From positions 744,001 to 808,000 of the forward strand of contig JAPFFF010000063.1 in the NCBI GenBank assembly GCA_039105265.1: a stretch of DNA of 64,000 nucleotides. The letters are read 5' to 3'. Within the stretch, counting starts at the first letter, position 1. Each line of letters begins with the position of its first letter. Position numbers and translations under genes: made by a program. The notes under the pieces are model-generated. The model was not told the DNA's origin. It worked only from the letters and a program-made list of their open reading frames with translations, and did not search any database. This document shows positions 54,541 through 64,000 of this stretch, one piece after another. This DNA comes from Tritrichomonas musculus. Lineage: Eukaryota > Parabasalia > Tritrichomonadida > Tritrichomonadidae.

Positions 54541-55479
54541 CAATCATTTGAAATATATATATACTGAGATATGATCAAAGAAAGTTGCCAAAATTGAGAG
54601 GAATTTCTATTCAAATGTAGTATAATTTTGTAATTGATTTTTCTCGAAAATTTGGCGGACGATTTTTCTAAAAATTTAATATAATATATAATGCAATGTA
54701 TACTACTATTTAAGATAAATGTAATATACCGGTCATTCGTTGGCTCTGTCCTGGAATCGTTTTTTCCAAAAAAAATCGTAAAATCGGCTTATCTCGGGAT
54801 ATATACTTATAATGCGCAATTTTTTTGCTTAATCGTGTTTTTAACATCATAATAAGACAAATAACCAATTTTTGGGTAAAAATATTGAATTTTGGCCGAT
54901 ATTGTTAGTAACGAGTTTTTTTGTATTTTTATCTTAATATAAAAAATCTCATTCTTCACGGATAGGAGTTTTTGGTTATTACTCTATATACAATAAACAT
55001 ACAATCCTATAATTTTATAATCATATACAATACAGTAATGCAATTATTGTTATACTGATTATGTAGGTACAACTATTTTTTTTTCTGACATTTAATGCAA
55101 AAATACAGAAATCAAATTTTTGAAATATATTTTATTAATAACTCGATGCAAAGCGAAGCTAATAAAAATATAACAATTGATATATATTAAGATGCTTGCA
55201 ATATATATTCTTATAATACCATAAATTTTGAAACATTTTTACATTTACGTCTGGAGACTCGTTATGAAAATCACAACTTTTTGAAAGACTCTCCGCCGCG
55301 ATTTCGCTTAAAATCTGAAATCATCAATAACTATCTATGGTGAGTATATATTATTAATTTCGAAGCATATCGACATATCTCGAGAGTTTCCTATGTTCTA
55401 TATTTTTTTAAAATTTTTGACATGTCATAAAATATTCAAATATTTCTATATATAAAAAGTGAAATGAAAAAATTATCTT

Positions 55480-57456
55480 TTATTCAGAATCATCATCATT
55501 AACCAAGTTATTCAACTGCTCATCAGCATTCCAAAATATCATGTTGTTCAAACCAGCTGTTTTTATCATGCCCGTTGATTTGGTAGAAATTGAACATCGA
55601 TTTTTTTCATAAAAATTCCCCAAAATCCCACTTAACTCTTGAAATGGCATTTTTCTTGGCTTTGGATCGATTAACTTCAATAATGGCATTTTTCTTACAA
55701 TTTGAACATTCTTCCAAAGGTACAATGCTTGCCGAAGATAGTAAATTATTGGACGTTCTTCAACTGGAGTGTTGTCAAAAATTTTCTTCCCACTGTCACT
55801 TCGTGATTCTGGAACTTTTTCTTCAATAGGCATGTTCTTGTACAATTCGTGCTCCAATAGAATGTATTTCATTGATTTCTGGAAATTCACGTGGCTGTCA
55901 TCTTTTTTATTATGCCTCCGAACATTTGCAAAATTGTGTTCTTGGTAGTGTGAACTGCATGCGCCTGTATCAATAGCTTCTTCAGTGATTATTTGAGATG
56001 CAATTCCAATTGCAGTAAATATGTATTGTTTACACCAATTATCTGTGAAACATCTCATTTTCTTATAGGTATTGGGCTGCACACGATAAATTTTTAAGTT
56101 GTGTTCAATGACATATTGTTGCATAAGATAATAAATCAATACAATACTTGCACCAAGTAAAAGATAGTCAATAGTCTCTTGCCGACTTAGTGAATTCCTG
56201 AATAGTGCCTCTAGTAAGAGTGTAGAAGGAAGCATTGATAAAAGTAAATAAAAGTCTTCGTCATCAATTATTTTTTGAATTGTTTGTAAAGTAAACAATT
56301 TTTTTGGGAGGTCATCTTCCATTTTACGTCCTTTGTTGTTATCCAATAAGTAAGGAGCAATTCCAATAGTTTTTAAATCTTCTGCAGACCGTGTTTCATA
56401 AGAATCATATGGAGAAACTAGGAATTCTTCAAGAGAGGATTTTCTGTAACGATCTCTTTTTGTCAGGTGCAATGGATCTGAAAAATGAATTAATACTGCA
56501 AATATTTTAATTATACCAACAGCACCAAGACTTAGGAATCTTTCGAAGTTACCAATAATTTTGTCGATGAATATATTTGCATATATGCTATAAGTGTTGT
56601 CACCATCAGTGCCTAATCCGATAATACTTATGTTTTTTGGCATGAGTGATATGATCGATTCAATTTTTTCGCGTAACTCTTGTGTTGCCTTACCTGACGT
56701 CGACGGAATACATGCAATTGGAAACTGTTTAAATTCTGGATTTAATGGTGCAAATGTCATACCGAATTCTGCTTGTATCACTGAGTTATAATTTAATTTA
56801 ATAAATTCTAAAAATTCGTTGTCATCATTAATAAATGTTTCTGCTAATTCTGGATCGATCTCTTTGAGATTTAGCACGCCATCAATCCTACCATTTTTGT
56901 TTACTTTGACATACGGTGTAACATATGCAGCATCAACCATGATAACTCCTTTTCCAGTAAAATTATTTGGTAAAAACCTTGACATGATATTCAAAATATT
57001 TTGTATATCGCCATTAAAAATGTCGTCATGTATTCCTAAATTAGCGAGAGCTTGCTTTCTATATGTTGAAGCAGTTTTATATGTTGGAAACAATAAATTG
57101 GTATTTAAAATATTGAAGTAATGTGGACTCATCATGCTTAACAGTGCAAAGAATTCGTGAAGTCCATCATAACGTCTTCCTTGAGGAAATTTTGTTATAT
57201 TATCCCATGTAGCGCCGATGAATCTTAATACTATTGGACTAATATTAATCGTTTTTTGTTTGTCTTCTGGTATATTCAATTTAATTTTCTGTAAGTCTGC
57301 TATTTGTCTTTTTAGCCTTGTATTCTCCAAAATTAACCTTTCATTTTCACCTTGTAATCTTTGATTGTCTTCTAAGAGCTTTTCGTAAGTTTGCTGAGAT
57401 CTTGCTTTTGCTCCTGTTTCGGGAGTAAACCATGATGGATTTCGCTTAGGCGCCAT
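55480..57456 (-). CDS. Leucine-zipper, P-element/THAP9-like transposase
   Basis: Encodes 658 residues from ATG 57456. A basic N-terminus is followed by a leucine zipper with five leucines at exact heptad spacing (27, 34, 41, 48, 55). The core reads like a P/THAP9-type RNase H-fold transposase: VIMVDAAYVTP (D175) with IDGVLNL, GLGTDGDNTY (D284), IHFSDPLHLTKRDR (D327, resembling the DPPHLIK block) and HYQEHNFANVRRHNKKDD (E506, resembling the E-x-F-F-x-x-I-R block). D175-D284-E506 would be the catalytic triad. The D284-E506 gap (222) is close to that of the Drosophila P transposase. The P-type zinc-binding THAP domain is absent. The stop overlaps TAAA. A helicase-free cut-and-paste role is inferred. 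Confidence 0.7.
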   Translation of the reverse strand: MAPKRNPSWFTPETGAKARSQQTYEKLLEDNQRLQGENERLILENTRLKRQIADLQKIKLNIPEDKQKTINISPIVLRFIGATWDNITKFPQGRRYDGLHEFFALLSMMSPHYFNILNTNLLFPTYKTASTYRKQALANLGIHDDIFNGDIQNILNIMSRFLPNNFTGKGVIMVDAAYVTPYVKVNKNGRIDGVLNLKEIDPELAETFINDDNEFLEFIKLNYNSVIQAEFGMTFAPLNPEFKQFPIACIPSTSGKATQELREKIESIISLMPKNISIIGLGTDGDNTYSIYANIFIDKIIGNFERFLSLGAVGIIKIFAVLIHFSDPLHLTKRDRYRKSSLEEFLVSPYDSYETRSAEDLKTIGIAPYLLDNNKGRKMEDDLPKKLFTLQTIQKIIDDEDFYLLLSMLPSTLLLEALFRNSLSRQETIDYLLLGASIVLIYYLMQQYVIEHNLKIYRVQPNTYKKMRCFTDNWCKQYIFTAIGIASQIITEEAIDTGACSSHYQEHNFANVRRHNKKDDSHVNFQKSMKYILLEHELYKNMPIEEKVPESRSDSGKKIFDNTPVEERPIIYYLRQALYLWKNVQIVRKMPLLKLIDPKPRKMPFQELSGILGNFYEKNRCSISTKSTGMIKTAGLNNMIFWNADEQLNNLVNDDDSE

Positions 57457-57464
57457 TAAAAAAA

Positions 57465-57469
57465 AATGA
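57465..57469 (-). promoter_or_regulatory. Initiator (Inr) TCATT, array copy 1
   Basis: TCATT has its A 11 nt upstream of the ATG at 57456, the same spacing as in the RCC1-kinase gene. Suggests the transposase gene uses a host-type promoter. Confidence 0.5.
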
Positions 57470-58578
57470 TTCTATATTGAAAATTTCAGAGGTTTTTAAA
57501 TTTGAAAGGAAAAAAAAGCATGACCACGAAAAATTATAGAACATAGGAAACTCTCATAATCTTTTGAAATTAATATATAATAAAGTATATCATATTATAA
57601 GAATATTTTAATAGAAAACATTTTCCTAATTTTGCGTATATACTGAGATATGATCAAAGAAAGTTGCCAAAATTGAGAGGAATTTCTATTCAAATGTAGT
57701 ATAATTTTGTAATTGATTTTTCTCGAAAATTTGGCGGACGATTTTTCTAAAAATTTAATATAATATATAATGCAATGTATACTACTATTTAAGATAAATG
57801 TAATATACCGGTCATTCGTTGGCTCTGTCCTGGAATCGTTTTTTCCAAAAAAAATCGTAAAATCGGCTAAAAATAGTGTAAATCGCTTTATCTCGGGATA
57901 TATACTTATAATGCGCAATTTTTTTGCTTAATCGTGTTTTTAACATCATAATAAGACAAATAACCAATTTTTGGGTAAAAATATTGAATTTTGGCCGATA
58001 TTGTTAGTAACGAGTTTTTTTGTATTTTTATCTTAATATAAAAAATCTCATTCTTCACGGATAGGAGTTTTTGGTTATTACTCTATATACAATAAACATA
58101 CAATCCTATAATTTTATAATCATATACAATACAGTAATGCAATTATTGTTATACTGATTATGTAGGTACAACTATTTTTTTTTCTGACATTTAATGCAAA
58201 AATACAGAAATCAAATTTTTGAAATATATTTTATTAATAACTCGATGCAAAGCGAAGCTAATAAAAATATAACAATTGATATATATTAAGATGCTTGCAA
58301 TATATATTCTTATAATACCATAAATTTTGAAACATTTTTACATTTACGTCTGGAGACTCGTTATGAAAATCACAACTTTTTGAAAGACTCTCCGCCGCGA
58401 TTTCGCTTAAAATCTGAAATCATCAATAACTATCTATGGTGAGTATATATTATTAATTTCGAAGCATATCGACATATCTCGAGAGTTTCCTATGTTCTAT
58501 ATTTTTTTAAAATTTTTGACATGTCATAAAATATTCAAATATTTCTATATATAAAAAGTGAAATGAAAAAATTATCTT

Positions 58579-60555
58579 TTATTCAGAATCATCATCATTA
58601 ACCAAGTTATTCAACTGCTCATCAGCATTCCAAAATATCATGTTGTTCAAACCAGCTGTTTTTATCATGCCCGTTGATTTGGTAGAAATTGAACATCGAT
58701 TTTTTTCATAAAAATTCCCCAAAATCCCACTTAACTCTTGAAATGGCATTTTTCTTGGCTTTGGATCGATTAACTTCAATAATGGCATTTTTCTTACAAT
58801 TTGAACATTCTTCCAAAGGTACAATGCTTGCCGAAGATAGTAAATTATTGGACGTTCTTCAACTGGAGTGTTGTCAAAAATTTTCTTCCCACTGTCACTT
58901 CGTGATTCTGGAACTTTTTCTTCAATAGGCATGTTCTTGTACAATTCGTGCTCCAATAGAATGTATTTCATTGATTTCTGGAAATTCACGTGGCTGTCAT
59001 CTTTTTTATTATGCCTCCGAACATTTGCAAAATTGTGTTCTTGGTAGTGTGAACTGCATGCGCCTGTATCAATAGCTTCTTCAGTGATTATTTGAGATGC
59101 AATTCCAATTGCAGTAAATATGTATTGTTTACACCAATTATCTGTGAAACATCTCATTTTCTTATAGGTATTGGGCTGCACACGATAAATTTTTAAGTTG
59201 TGTTCAATGACATATTGTTGCATAAGATAATAAATCAATACAATACTTGCACCAAGTAAAAGATAGTCAATAGTCTCTTGCCGACTTAGTGAATTCCTGA
59301 ATAGTGCCTCTAGTAAGAGTGTAGAAGGAAGCATTGATAAAAGTAAATAAAAGTCTTCGTCATCAATTATTTTTTGAATTGTTTGTAAAGTAAACAATTT
59401 TTTTGGGAGGTCATCTTCCATTTTACGTCCTTTGTTGTTATCCAATAAGTAAGGAGCAATTCCAATAGTTTTTAAATCTTCTGCAGACCGTGTTTCATAA
59501 GAATCATATGGAGAAACTAGGAATTCTTCAAGAGAGGATTTTCTGTAACGATCTCTTTTTGTCAGGTGCAATGGATCTGAAAAATGAATTAATACTGCAA
59601 ATATTTTAATTATACCAACAGCACCAAGACTTAGGAATCTTTCGAAGTTACCAATAATTTTGTCGATGAATATATTTGCATATATGCTATAAGTGTTGTC
59701 ACCATCAGTGCCTAATCCGATAATACTTATGTTTTTTGGCATGAGTGATATGATCGATTCAATTTTTTCGCGTAACTCTTGTGTTGCCTTACCTGACGTC
59801 GACGGAATACATGCAATTGGAAACTGTTTAAATTCTGGATTTAATGGTGCAAATGTCATACCGAATTCTGCTTGTATCACTGAGTTATAATTTAATTTAA
59901 TAAATTCTAAAAATTCGTTGTCATCATTAATAAATGTTTCTGCTAATTCTGGATCGATCTCTTTGAGATTTAGCACGCCATCAATCCTACCATTTTTGTT
60001 TACTTTGACATACGGTGTAACATATGCAGCATCAACCATGATAACTCCTTTTCCAGTAAAATTATTTGGTAAAAACCTTGACATGATATTCAAAATATTT
60101 TGTATATCGCCATTAAAAATGTCGTCATGTATTCCTAAATTAGCGAGAGCTTGCTTTCTATATGTTGAAGCAGTTTTATATGTTGGAAACAATAAATTGG
60201 TATTTAAAATATTGAAGTAATGTGGACTCATCATGCTTAACAGTGCAAAGAATTCGTGAAGTCCATCATAACGTCTTCCTTGAGGAAATTTTGTTATATT
60301 ATCCCATGTAGCGCCGATGAATCTTAATACTATTGGACTAATATTAATCGTTTTTTGTTTGTCTTCTGGTATATTCAATTTAATTTTCTGTAAGTCTGCT
60401 ATTTGTCTTTTTAGCCTTGTATTCTCCAAAATTAACCTTTCATTTTCACCTTGTAATCTTTGATTGTCTTCTAAGAGCTTTTCGTAAGTTTGCTGAGATC
60501 TTGCTTTTGCTCCTGTTTCGGGAGTAAACCATGATGGATTTCGCTTAGGCGCCAT
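58579..60555 (-). CDS. Leucine-zipper, P-element/THAP9-like transposase (copy 2)
   Basis: 658 residues, identical to the protein at 55480-57456. Zipper, D175, D284 and E506 are all retained. The upstream spacer contains the 20 bp missing before copy 1. Confidence 0.7.
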   Translation of the reverse strand: MAPKRNPSWFTPETGAKARSQQTYEKLLEDNQRLQGENERLILENTRLKRQIADLQKIKLNIPEDKQKTINISPIVLRFIGATWDNITKFPQGRRYDGLHEFFALLSMMSPHYFNILNTNLLFPTYKTASTYRKQALANLGIHDDIFNGDIQNILNIMSRFLPNNFTGKGVIMVDAAYVTPYVKVNKNGRIDGVLNLKEIDPELAETFINDDNEFLEFIKLNYNSVIQAEFGMTFAPLNPEFKQFPIACIPSTSGKATQELREKIESIISLMPKNISIIGLGTDGDNTYSIYANIFIDKIIGNFERFLSLGAVGIIKIFAVLIHFSDPLHLTKRDRYRKSSLEEFLVSPYDSYETRSAEDLKTIGIAPYLLDNNKGRKMEDDLPKKLFTLQTIQKIIDDEDFYLLLSMLPSTLLLEALFRNSLSRQETIDYLLLGASIVLIYYLMQQYVIEHNLKIYRVQPNTYKKMRCFTDNWCKQYIFTAIGIASQIITEEAIDTGACSSHYQEHNFANVRRHNKKDDSHVNFQKSMKYILLEHELYKNMPIEEKVPESRSDSGKKIFDNTPVEERPIIYYLRQALYLWKNVQIVRKMPLLKLIDPKPRKMPFQELSGILGNFYEKNRCSISTKSTGMIKTAGLNNMIFWNADEQLNNLVNDDDSE

Positions 60556-60563
60556 TAAAAAAA

Positions 60564-60568
60564 AATGA
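60564..60568 (-). promoter_or_regulatory. Initiator (Inr) TCATT, array copy 2
   Basis: Same position relative to the ATG (11 nt) as in copy 1. Confidence 0.5.
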
Positions 60569-61677
60569 TTCTATATTGAAAATTTCAGAGGTTTTTAAAT
60601 TTGAAAGGAAAAAAAAGCATGACCACGAAAAATTATAGAACATAGGAAACTCTCATAATCTTTTGAAATTAATATATAATAAAGTATATCATATTATAAG
60701 AATATTTTAATAGAAAACATTTTCCTAATTTTGCGTATATACTGAGATATGATCAAAGAAAGTTGCCAAAATTGAGAGGAATTTCTATTCAAATGTAGTA
60801 TAATTTTGTAATTGATTTTTCTCGAAAATTTGGCGGACGATTTTTCTAAAAATTTAATATAATATATAATGCAATGTATACTACTATTTAAGATAAATGT
60901 AATATACCGGTCATTCGTTGGCTCTGTCCTGGAATCGTTTTTTCCAAAAAAAATCGTAAAATCGGCTAAAAATAGTGTAAATCGCTTTATCTCGGGATAT
61001 ATACTTATAATGCGCAATTTTTTTGCTTAATCGTGTTTTTAACATCATAATAAGACAAATAACCAATTTTTGGGTAAAAATATTGAATTTTGGCCGATAT
61101 TGTTAGTAACGAGTTTTTTTGTATTTTTATCTTAATATAAAAAATCTCATTCTTCACGGATAGGAGTTTTTGGTTATTACTCTATATACAATAAACATAC
61201 AATCCTATAATTTTATAATCATATACAATACAGTAATGCAATTATTGTTATACTGATTATGTAGGTACAACTATTTTTTTTTCTGACATTTAATGCAAAA
61301 ATACAGAAATCAAATTTTTGAAATATATTTTATTAATAACTCGATGCAAAGCGAAGCTAATAAAAATATAACAATTGATATATATTAAGATGCTTGCAAT
61401 ATATATTCTTATAATACCATAAATTTTGAAACATTTTTACATTTACGTCTGGAGACTCGTTATGAAAATCACAACTTTTTGAAAGACTCTCCGCCGCGAT
61501 TTCGCTTAAAATCTGAAATCATCAATAACTATCTATGGTGAGTATATATTATTAATTTCGAAGCATATCGACATATCTCGAGAGTTTCCTATGTTCTATA
61601 TTTTTTTAAAATTTTTGACATGTCATAAAATATTCAAATATTTCTATATATAAAAAGTGAAATGAAAAAATTATCTT

Positions 61678-63654
61678 TTATTCAGAATCATCATCATTAA
61701 CCAAGTTATTCAACTGCTCATCAGCATTCCAAAATATCATGTTGTTCAAACCAGCTGTTTTTATCATGCCCGTTGATTTGGTAGAAATTGAACATCGATT
61801 TTTTTCATAAAAATTCCCCAAAATCCCACTTAACTCTTGAAATGGCATTTTTCTTGGCTTTGGATCGATTAACTTCAATAATGGCATTTTTCTTACAATT
61901 TGAACATTCTTCCAAAGGTACAATGCTTGCCGAAGATAGTAAATTATTGGACGTTCTTCAACTGGAGTGTTGTCAAAAATTTTCTTCCCACTGTCACTTC
62001 GTGATTCTGGAACTTTTTCTTCAATAGGCATGTTCTTGTACAATTCGTGCTCCAATAGAATGTATTTCATTGATTTCTGGAAATTCACGTGGCTGTCATC
62101 TTTTTTATTATGCCTCCGAACATTTGCAAAATTGTGTTCTTGGTAGTGTGAACTGCATGCGCCTGTATCAATAGCTTCTTCAGTGATTATTTGAGATGCA
62201 ATTCCAATTGCAGTAAATATGTATTGTTTACACCAATTATCTGTGAAACATCTCATTTTCTTATAGGTATTGGGCTGCACACGATAAATTTTTAAGTTGT
62301 GTTCAATGACATATTGTTGCATAAGATAATAAATCAATACAATACTTGCACCAAGTAAAAGATAGTCAATAGTCTCTTGCCGACTTAGTGAATTCCTGAA
62401 TAGTGCCTCTAGTAAGAGTGTAGAAGGAAGCATTGATAAAAGTAAATAAAAGTCTTCGTCATCAATTATTTTTTGAATTGTTTGTAAAGTAAACAATTTT
62501 TTTGGGAGGTCATCTTCCATTTTACGTCCTTTGTTGTTATCCAATAAGTAAGGAGCAATTCCAATAGTTTTTAAATCTTCTGCAGACCGTGTTTCATAAG
62601 AATCATATGGAGAAACTAGGAATTCTTCAAGAGAGGATTTTCTGTAACGATCTCTTTTTGTCAGGTGCAATGGATCTGAAAAATGAATTAATACTGCAAA
62701 TATTTTAATTATACCAACAGCACCAAGACTTAGGAATCTTTCGAAGTTACCAATAATTTTGTCGATGAATATATTTGCATATATGCTATAAGTGTTGTCA
62801 CCATCAGTGCCTAATCCGATAATACTTATGTTTTTTGGCATGAGTGATATGATCGATTCAATTTTTTCGCGTAACTCTTGTGTTGCCTTACCTGACGTCG
62901 ACGGAATACATGCAATTGGAAACTGTTTAAATTCTGGATTTAATGGTGCAAATGTCATACCGAATTCTGCTTGTATCACTGAGTTATAATTTAATTTAAT
63001 AAATTCTAAAAATTCGTTGTCATCATTAATAAATGTTTCTGCTAATTCTGGATCGATCTCTTTGAGATTTAGCACGCCATCAATCCTACCATTTTTGTTT
63101 ACTTTGACATACGGTGTAACATATGCAGCATCAACCATGATAACTCCTTTTCCAGTAAAATTATTTGGTAAAAACCTTGACATGATATTCAAAATATTTT
63201 GTATATCGCCATTAAAAATGTCGTCATGTATTCCTAAATTAGCGAGAGCTTGCTTTCTATATGTTGAAGCAGTTTTATATGTTGGAAACAATAAATTGGT
63301 ATTTAAAATATTGAAGTAATGTGGACTCATCATGCTTAACAGTGCAAAGAATTCGTGAAGTCCATCATAACGTCTTCCTTGAGGAAATTTTGTTATATTA
63401 TCCCATGTAGCGCCGATGAATCTTAATACTATTGGACTAATATTAATCGTTTTTTGTTTGTCTTCTGGTATATTCAATTTAATTTTCTGTAAGTCTGCTA
63501 TTTGTCTTTTTAGCCTTGTATTCTCCAAAATTAACCTTTCATTTTCACCTTGTAATCTTTGATTGTCTTCTAAGAGCTTTTCGTAAGTTTGCTGAGATCT
63601 TGCTTTTGCTCCTGTTTCGGGAGTAAACCATGATGGATTTCGCTTAGGCGCCAT
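61678..63654 (-). CDS. Leucine-zipper, P-element/THAP9-like transposase (copy 3)
   Basis: 658 residues, identical to copies 1 and 2, with intact frame and motifs. Confidence 0.7.
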   Translation of the reverse strand: MAPKRNPSWFTPETGAKARSQQTYEKLLEDNQRLQGENERLILENTRLKRQIADLQKIKLNIPEDKQKTINISPIVLRFIGATWDNITKFPQGRRYDGLHEFFALLSMMSPHYFNILNTNLLFPTYKTASTYRKQALANLGIHDDIFNGDIQNILNIMSRFLPNNFTGKGVIMVDAAYVTPYVKVNKNGRIDGVLNLKEIDPELAETFINDDNEFLEFIKLNYNSVIQAEFGMTFAPLNPEFKQFPIACIPSTSGKATQELREKIESIISLMPKNISIIGLGTDGDNTYSIYANIFIDKIIGNFERFLSLGAVGIIKIFAVLIHFSDPLHLTKRDRYRKSSLEEFLVSPYDSYETRSAEDLKTIGIAPYLLDNNKGRKMEDDLPKKLFTLQTIQKIIDDEDFYLLLSMLPSTLLLEALFRNSLSRQETIDYLLLGASIVLIYYLMQQYVIEHNLKIYRVQPNTYKKMRCFTDNWCKQYIFTAIGIASQIITEEAIDTGACSSHYQEHNFANVRRHNKKDDSHVNFQKSMKYILLEHELYKNMPIEEKVPESRSDSGKKIFDNTPVEERPIIYYLRQALYLWKNVQIVRKMPLLKLIDPKPRKMPFQELSGILGNFYEKNRCSISTKSTGMIKTAGLNNMIFWNADEQLNNLVNDDDSE

Positions 63655-63662
63655 TAAAAAAA

Positions 63663-63667
63663 AATGA
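63663..63667 (-). promoter_or_regulatory. Initiator (Inr) TCATT, array copy 3
   Basis: Same position relative to the ATG (11 nt) as in copies 1 and 2. Confidence 0.5.
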
Positions 63668-64000
63668 TTCTATATTGAAAATTTCAGAGGTTTTTAAATT
63701 TGAAAGGAAAAAAAAGCATGACCACGAAAAATTATAGAACATAGGAAACTCTCATAATCTTTTGAAATTAATATATAATAAAGTATATCATATTATAAGA
63801 ATATTTTAATAGAAAACATTTTCCTAATTTTGCGTATATACTGAGATATGATCAAAGAAAGTTGCCAAAATTGAGAGGAATTTCTATTCAAATGTAGTAT
63901 AATTTTGTAATTGATTTTTCTCGAAAATTTGGCGGACGATTTTTCTAAAAATTTAATATAATATATAATGCAATGTATACTACTATTTAAGATAAATGTA

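Larger units (their letters stand above)
55382..57555 (-). mobile_element. P-like DNA transposon, array copy 1
   Basis: A perfect 21-bp inverted repeat (gagagtttcctatgttctat plus a at 55382-55402; complement at 57535-57555) encloses the transposase-like gene. Outside it the similarity continues weakly (attaatttc near 55353 and its complement near 57568) after a gap. The full termini may therefore be about 40-50 bp and imperfect. Flanks are array spacer, so no target-site duplication can be read. Size about 2.17 kb. Confidence 0.6.
58481..60654 (-). mobile_element. P-like DNA transposon, array copy 2
   Basis: Same inverted repeats as copy 1, at 58481-58501 and 60634-60654, offset exactly 3,099 bp. 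Confidence 0.6.
61580..63753 (-). mobile_element. P-like DNA transposon, array copy 3
   Basis: Same inverted repeats at 61580-61600 and 63733-63753. The following unit continues past the window edge. Confidence 0.6.
54558..64000. repeat. Head-to-tail array of a 3,099-bp unit
   Basis: Unit boundaries, set by the left break of homology (tatatactgagatatgatc), are 54558-57636, 57637-60735, 60736-63834 and a fourth unit from 63835 to the window edge. Unit 1 is 3,079 bp; it lacks 20 bp in the spacer at about 54789, where the others read aaaaatagtgtaaatcgctt. I found no other difference between units by eye, and the three proteins are identical. Each unit holds one minus-strand transposase-like gene and about 0.9 kb of AT-rich spacer. 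Confidence 0.95.

Noticed and set aside
55590-57121. Plus-strand frames of 65-100 codons inside each transposase gene
   Set aside because: They are antisense shadows of the identical minus-strand gene.
57595-57918. 107-codon minus-strand frame in the array spacer (repeated at 60694-61017)
   Set aside because: It has no ATG start, lies across the spacer, is disrupted by the 20-bp difference in unit 1, and its composition is that of AT-rich noise.
1-64000. CRISPR arrays, rRNA or tRNA genes, bacterial operons
   Set aside because: No spaced identical short repeats, no rRNA-like stretch and no tRNA B-box pattern were seen; gene families and signals are eukaryotic.

Overview
The window looks like nuclear DNA of a trichomonad (Parabasalia), most like Tritrichomonas or a relative. 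Four things point there. The DNA is very AT-rich, by eye about three quarters A+T. The genes are intronless and packed as long single frames, including one of 4,637 codons. The gene families are ones expanded in trichomonads: BspA-like leucine-rich repeats, DUF3447 ankyrin-like proteins, F5/8 type C (discoidin-like) proteins with a BTB-like front end, ubiquitin-like/kinase fusions, small HECT ligases and dynein-related AAA giants. Several genes also carry the trichomonad initiator TCA(C/T)(A/T) 5-27 nt before the ATG, and a TAAA overlapping or just after the stop. The genetic code looks standard. The genus call is inference.

Layout. 1-502: start of a BTB-like gene running off the left edge. 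1740-4330: a convergent gene pair whose two upstream regions share one motif. 4.4-9.7 kb: mobile-element remnants, an F5/8C gene and a small membrane protein gene. 10.0-14.0 kb: a decayed gene with three von Willebrand A (VWA) domains. 14.6-15.8 kb: a small inverted-repeat element and a possible transposase remnant. 16.1-23.6 kb: an RCC1-kinase gene, an F5/8C pseudogene ending near a poly(A) tract, a BspA scrap, a kinase gene, a DUF3447 gene and a BspA repeat gene. 23.6-25.35 kb: an inverted-repeat element carrying a 45-bp minisatellite. 25.8-27.55 kb: two minus-strand pseudogenes (AAA+ fragment; kinase with Sel1 repeat). 27.9-41.8 kb: a giant midasin-like AAA+ protein with three C-terminal VWA domains. 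42.6-43.3 kb: a MITE with long terminal inverted repeats. 44.3-47.2 kb: an unrecognised frame and two HECT copies in opposite orientations, both damaged. 47.8-51.9 kb: a ubiquitin-like-domain pseudokinase. 53.5-54.5 kb: a ~220-bp direct repeat around a DUF3447 pseudogene.

From 54,558 to the right edge lies a head-to-tail array of a 3,099-bp unit: three complete units (the first lacks 20 bp) and the start of a fourth. Each unit encodes the same 658-residue protein. It has a five-leucine zipper and what I read as a P-element/THAP9-like transposase core, and the gene sits between 21-bp inverted repeats. This array is the most unusual object here.

The intact genes are mostly signalling, ubiquitin and large-ATPase functions without an obvious shared pathway. 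The clear theme is turnover of expanded families: for VWA, AAA, HECT, F5/8C, kinase, DUF3447 and BspA families the window holds a live copy, a decayed copy, or both.
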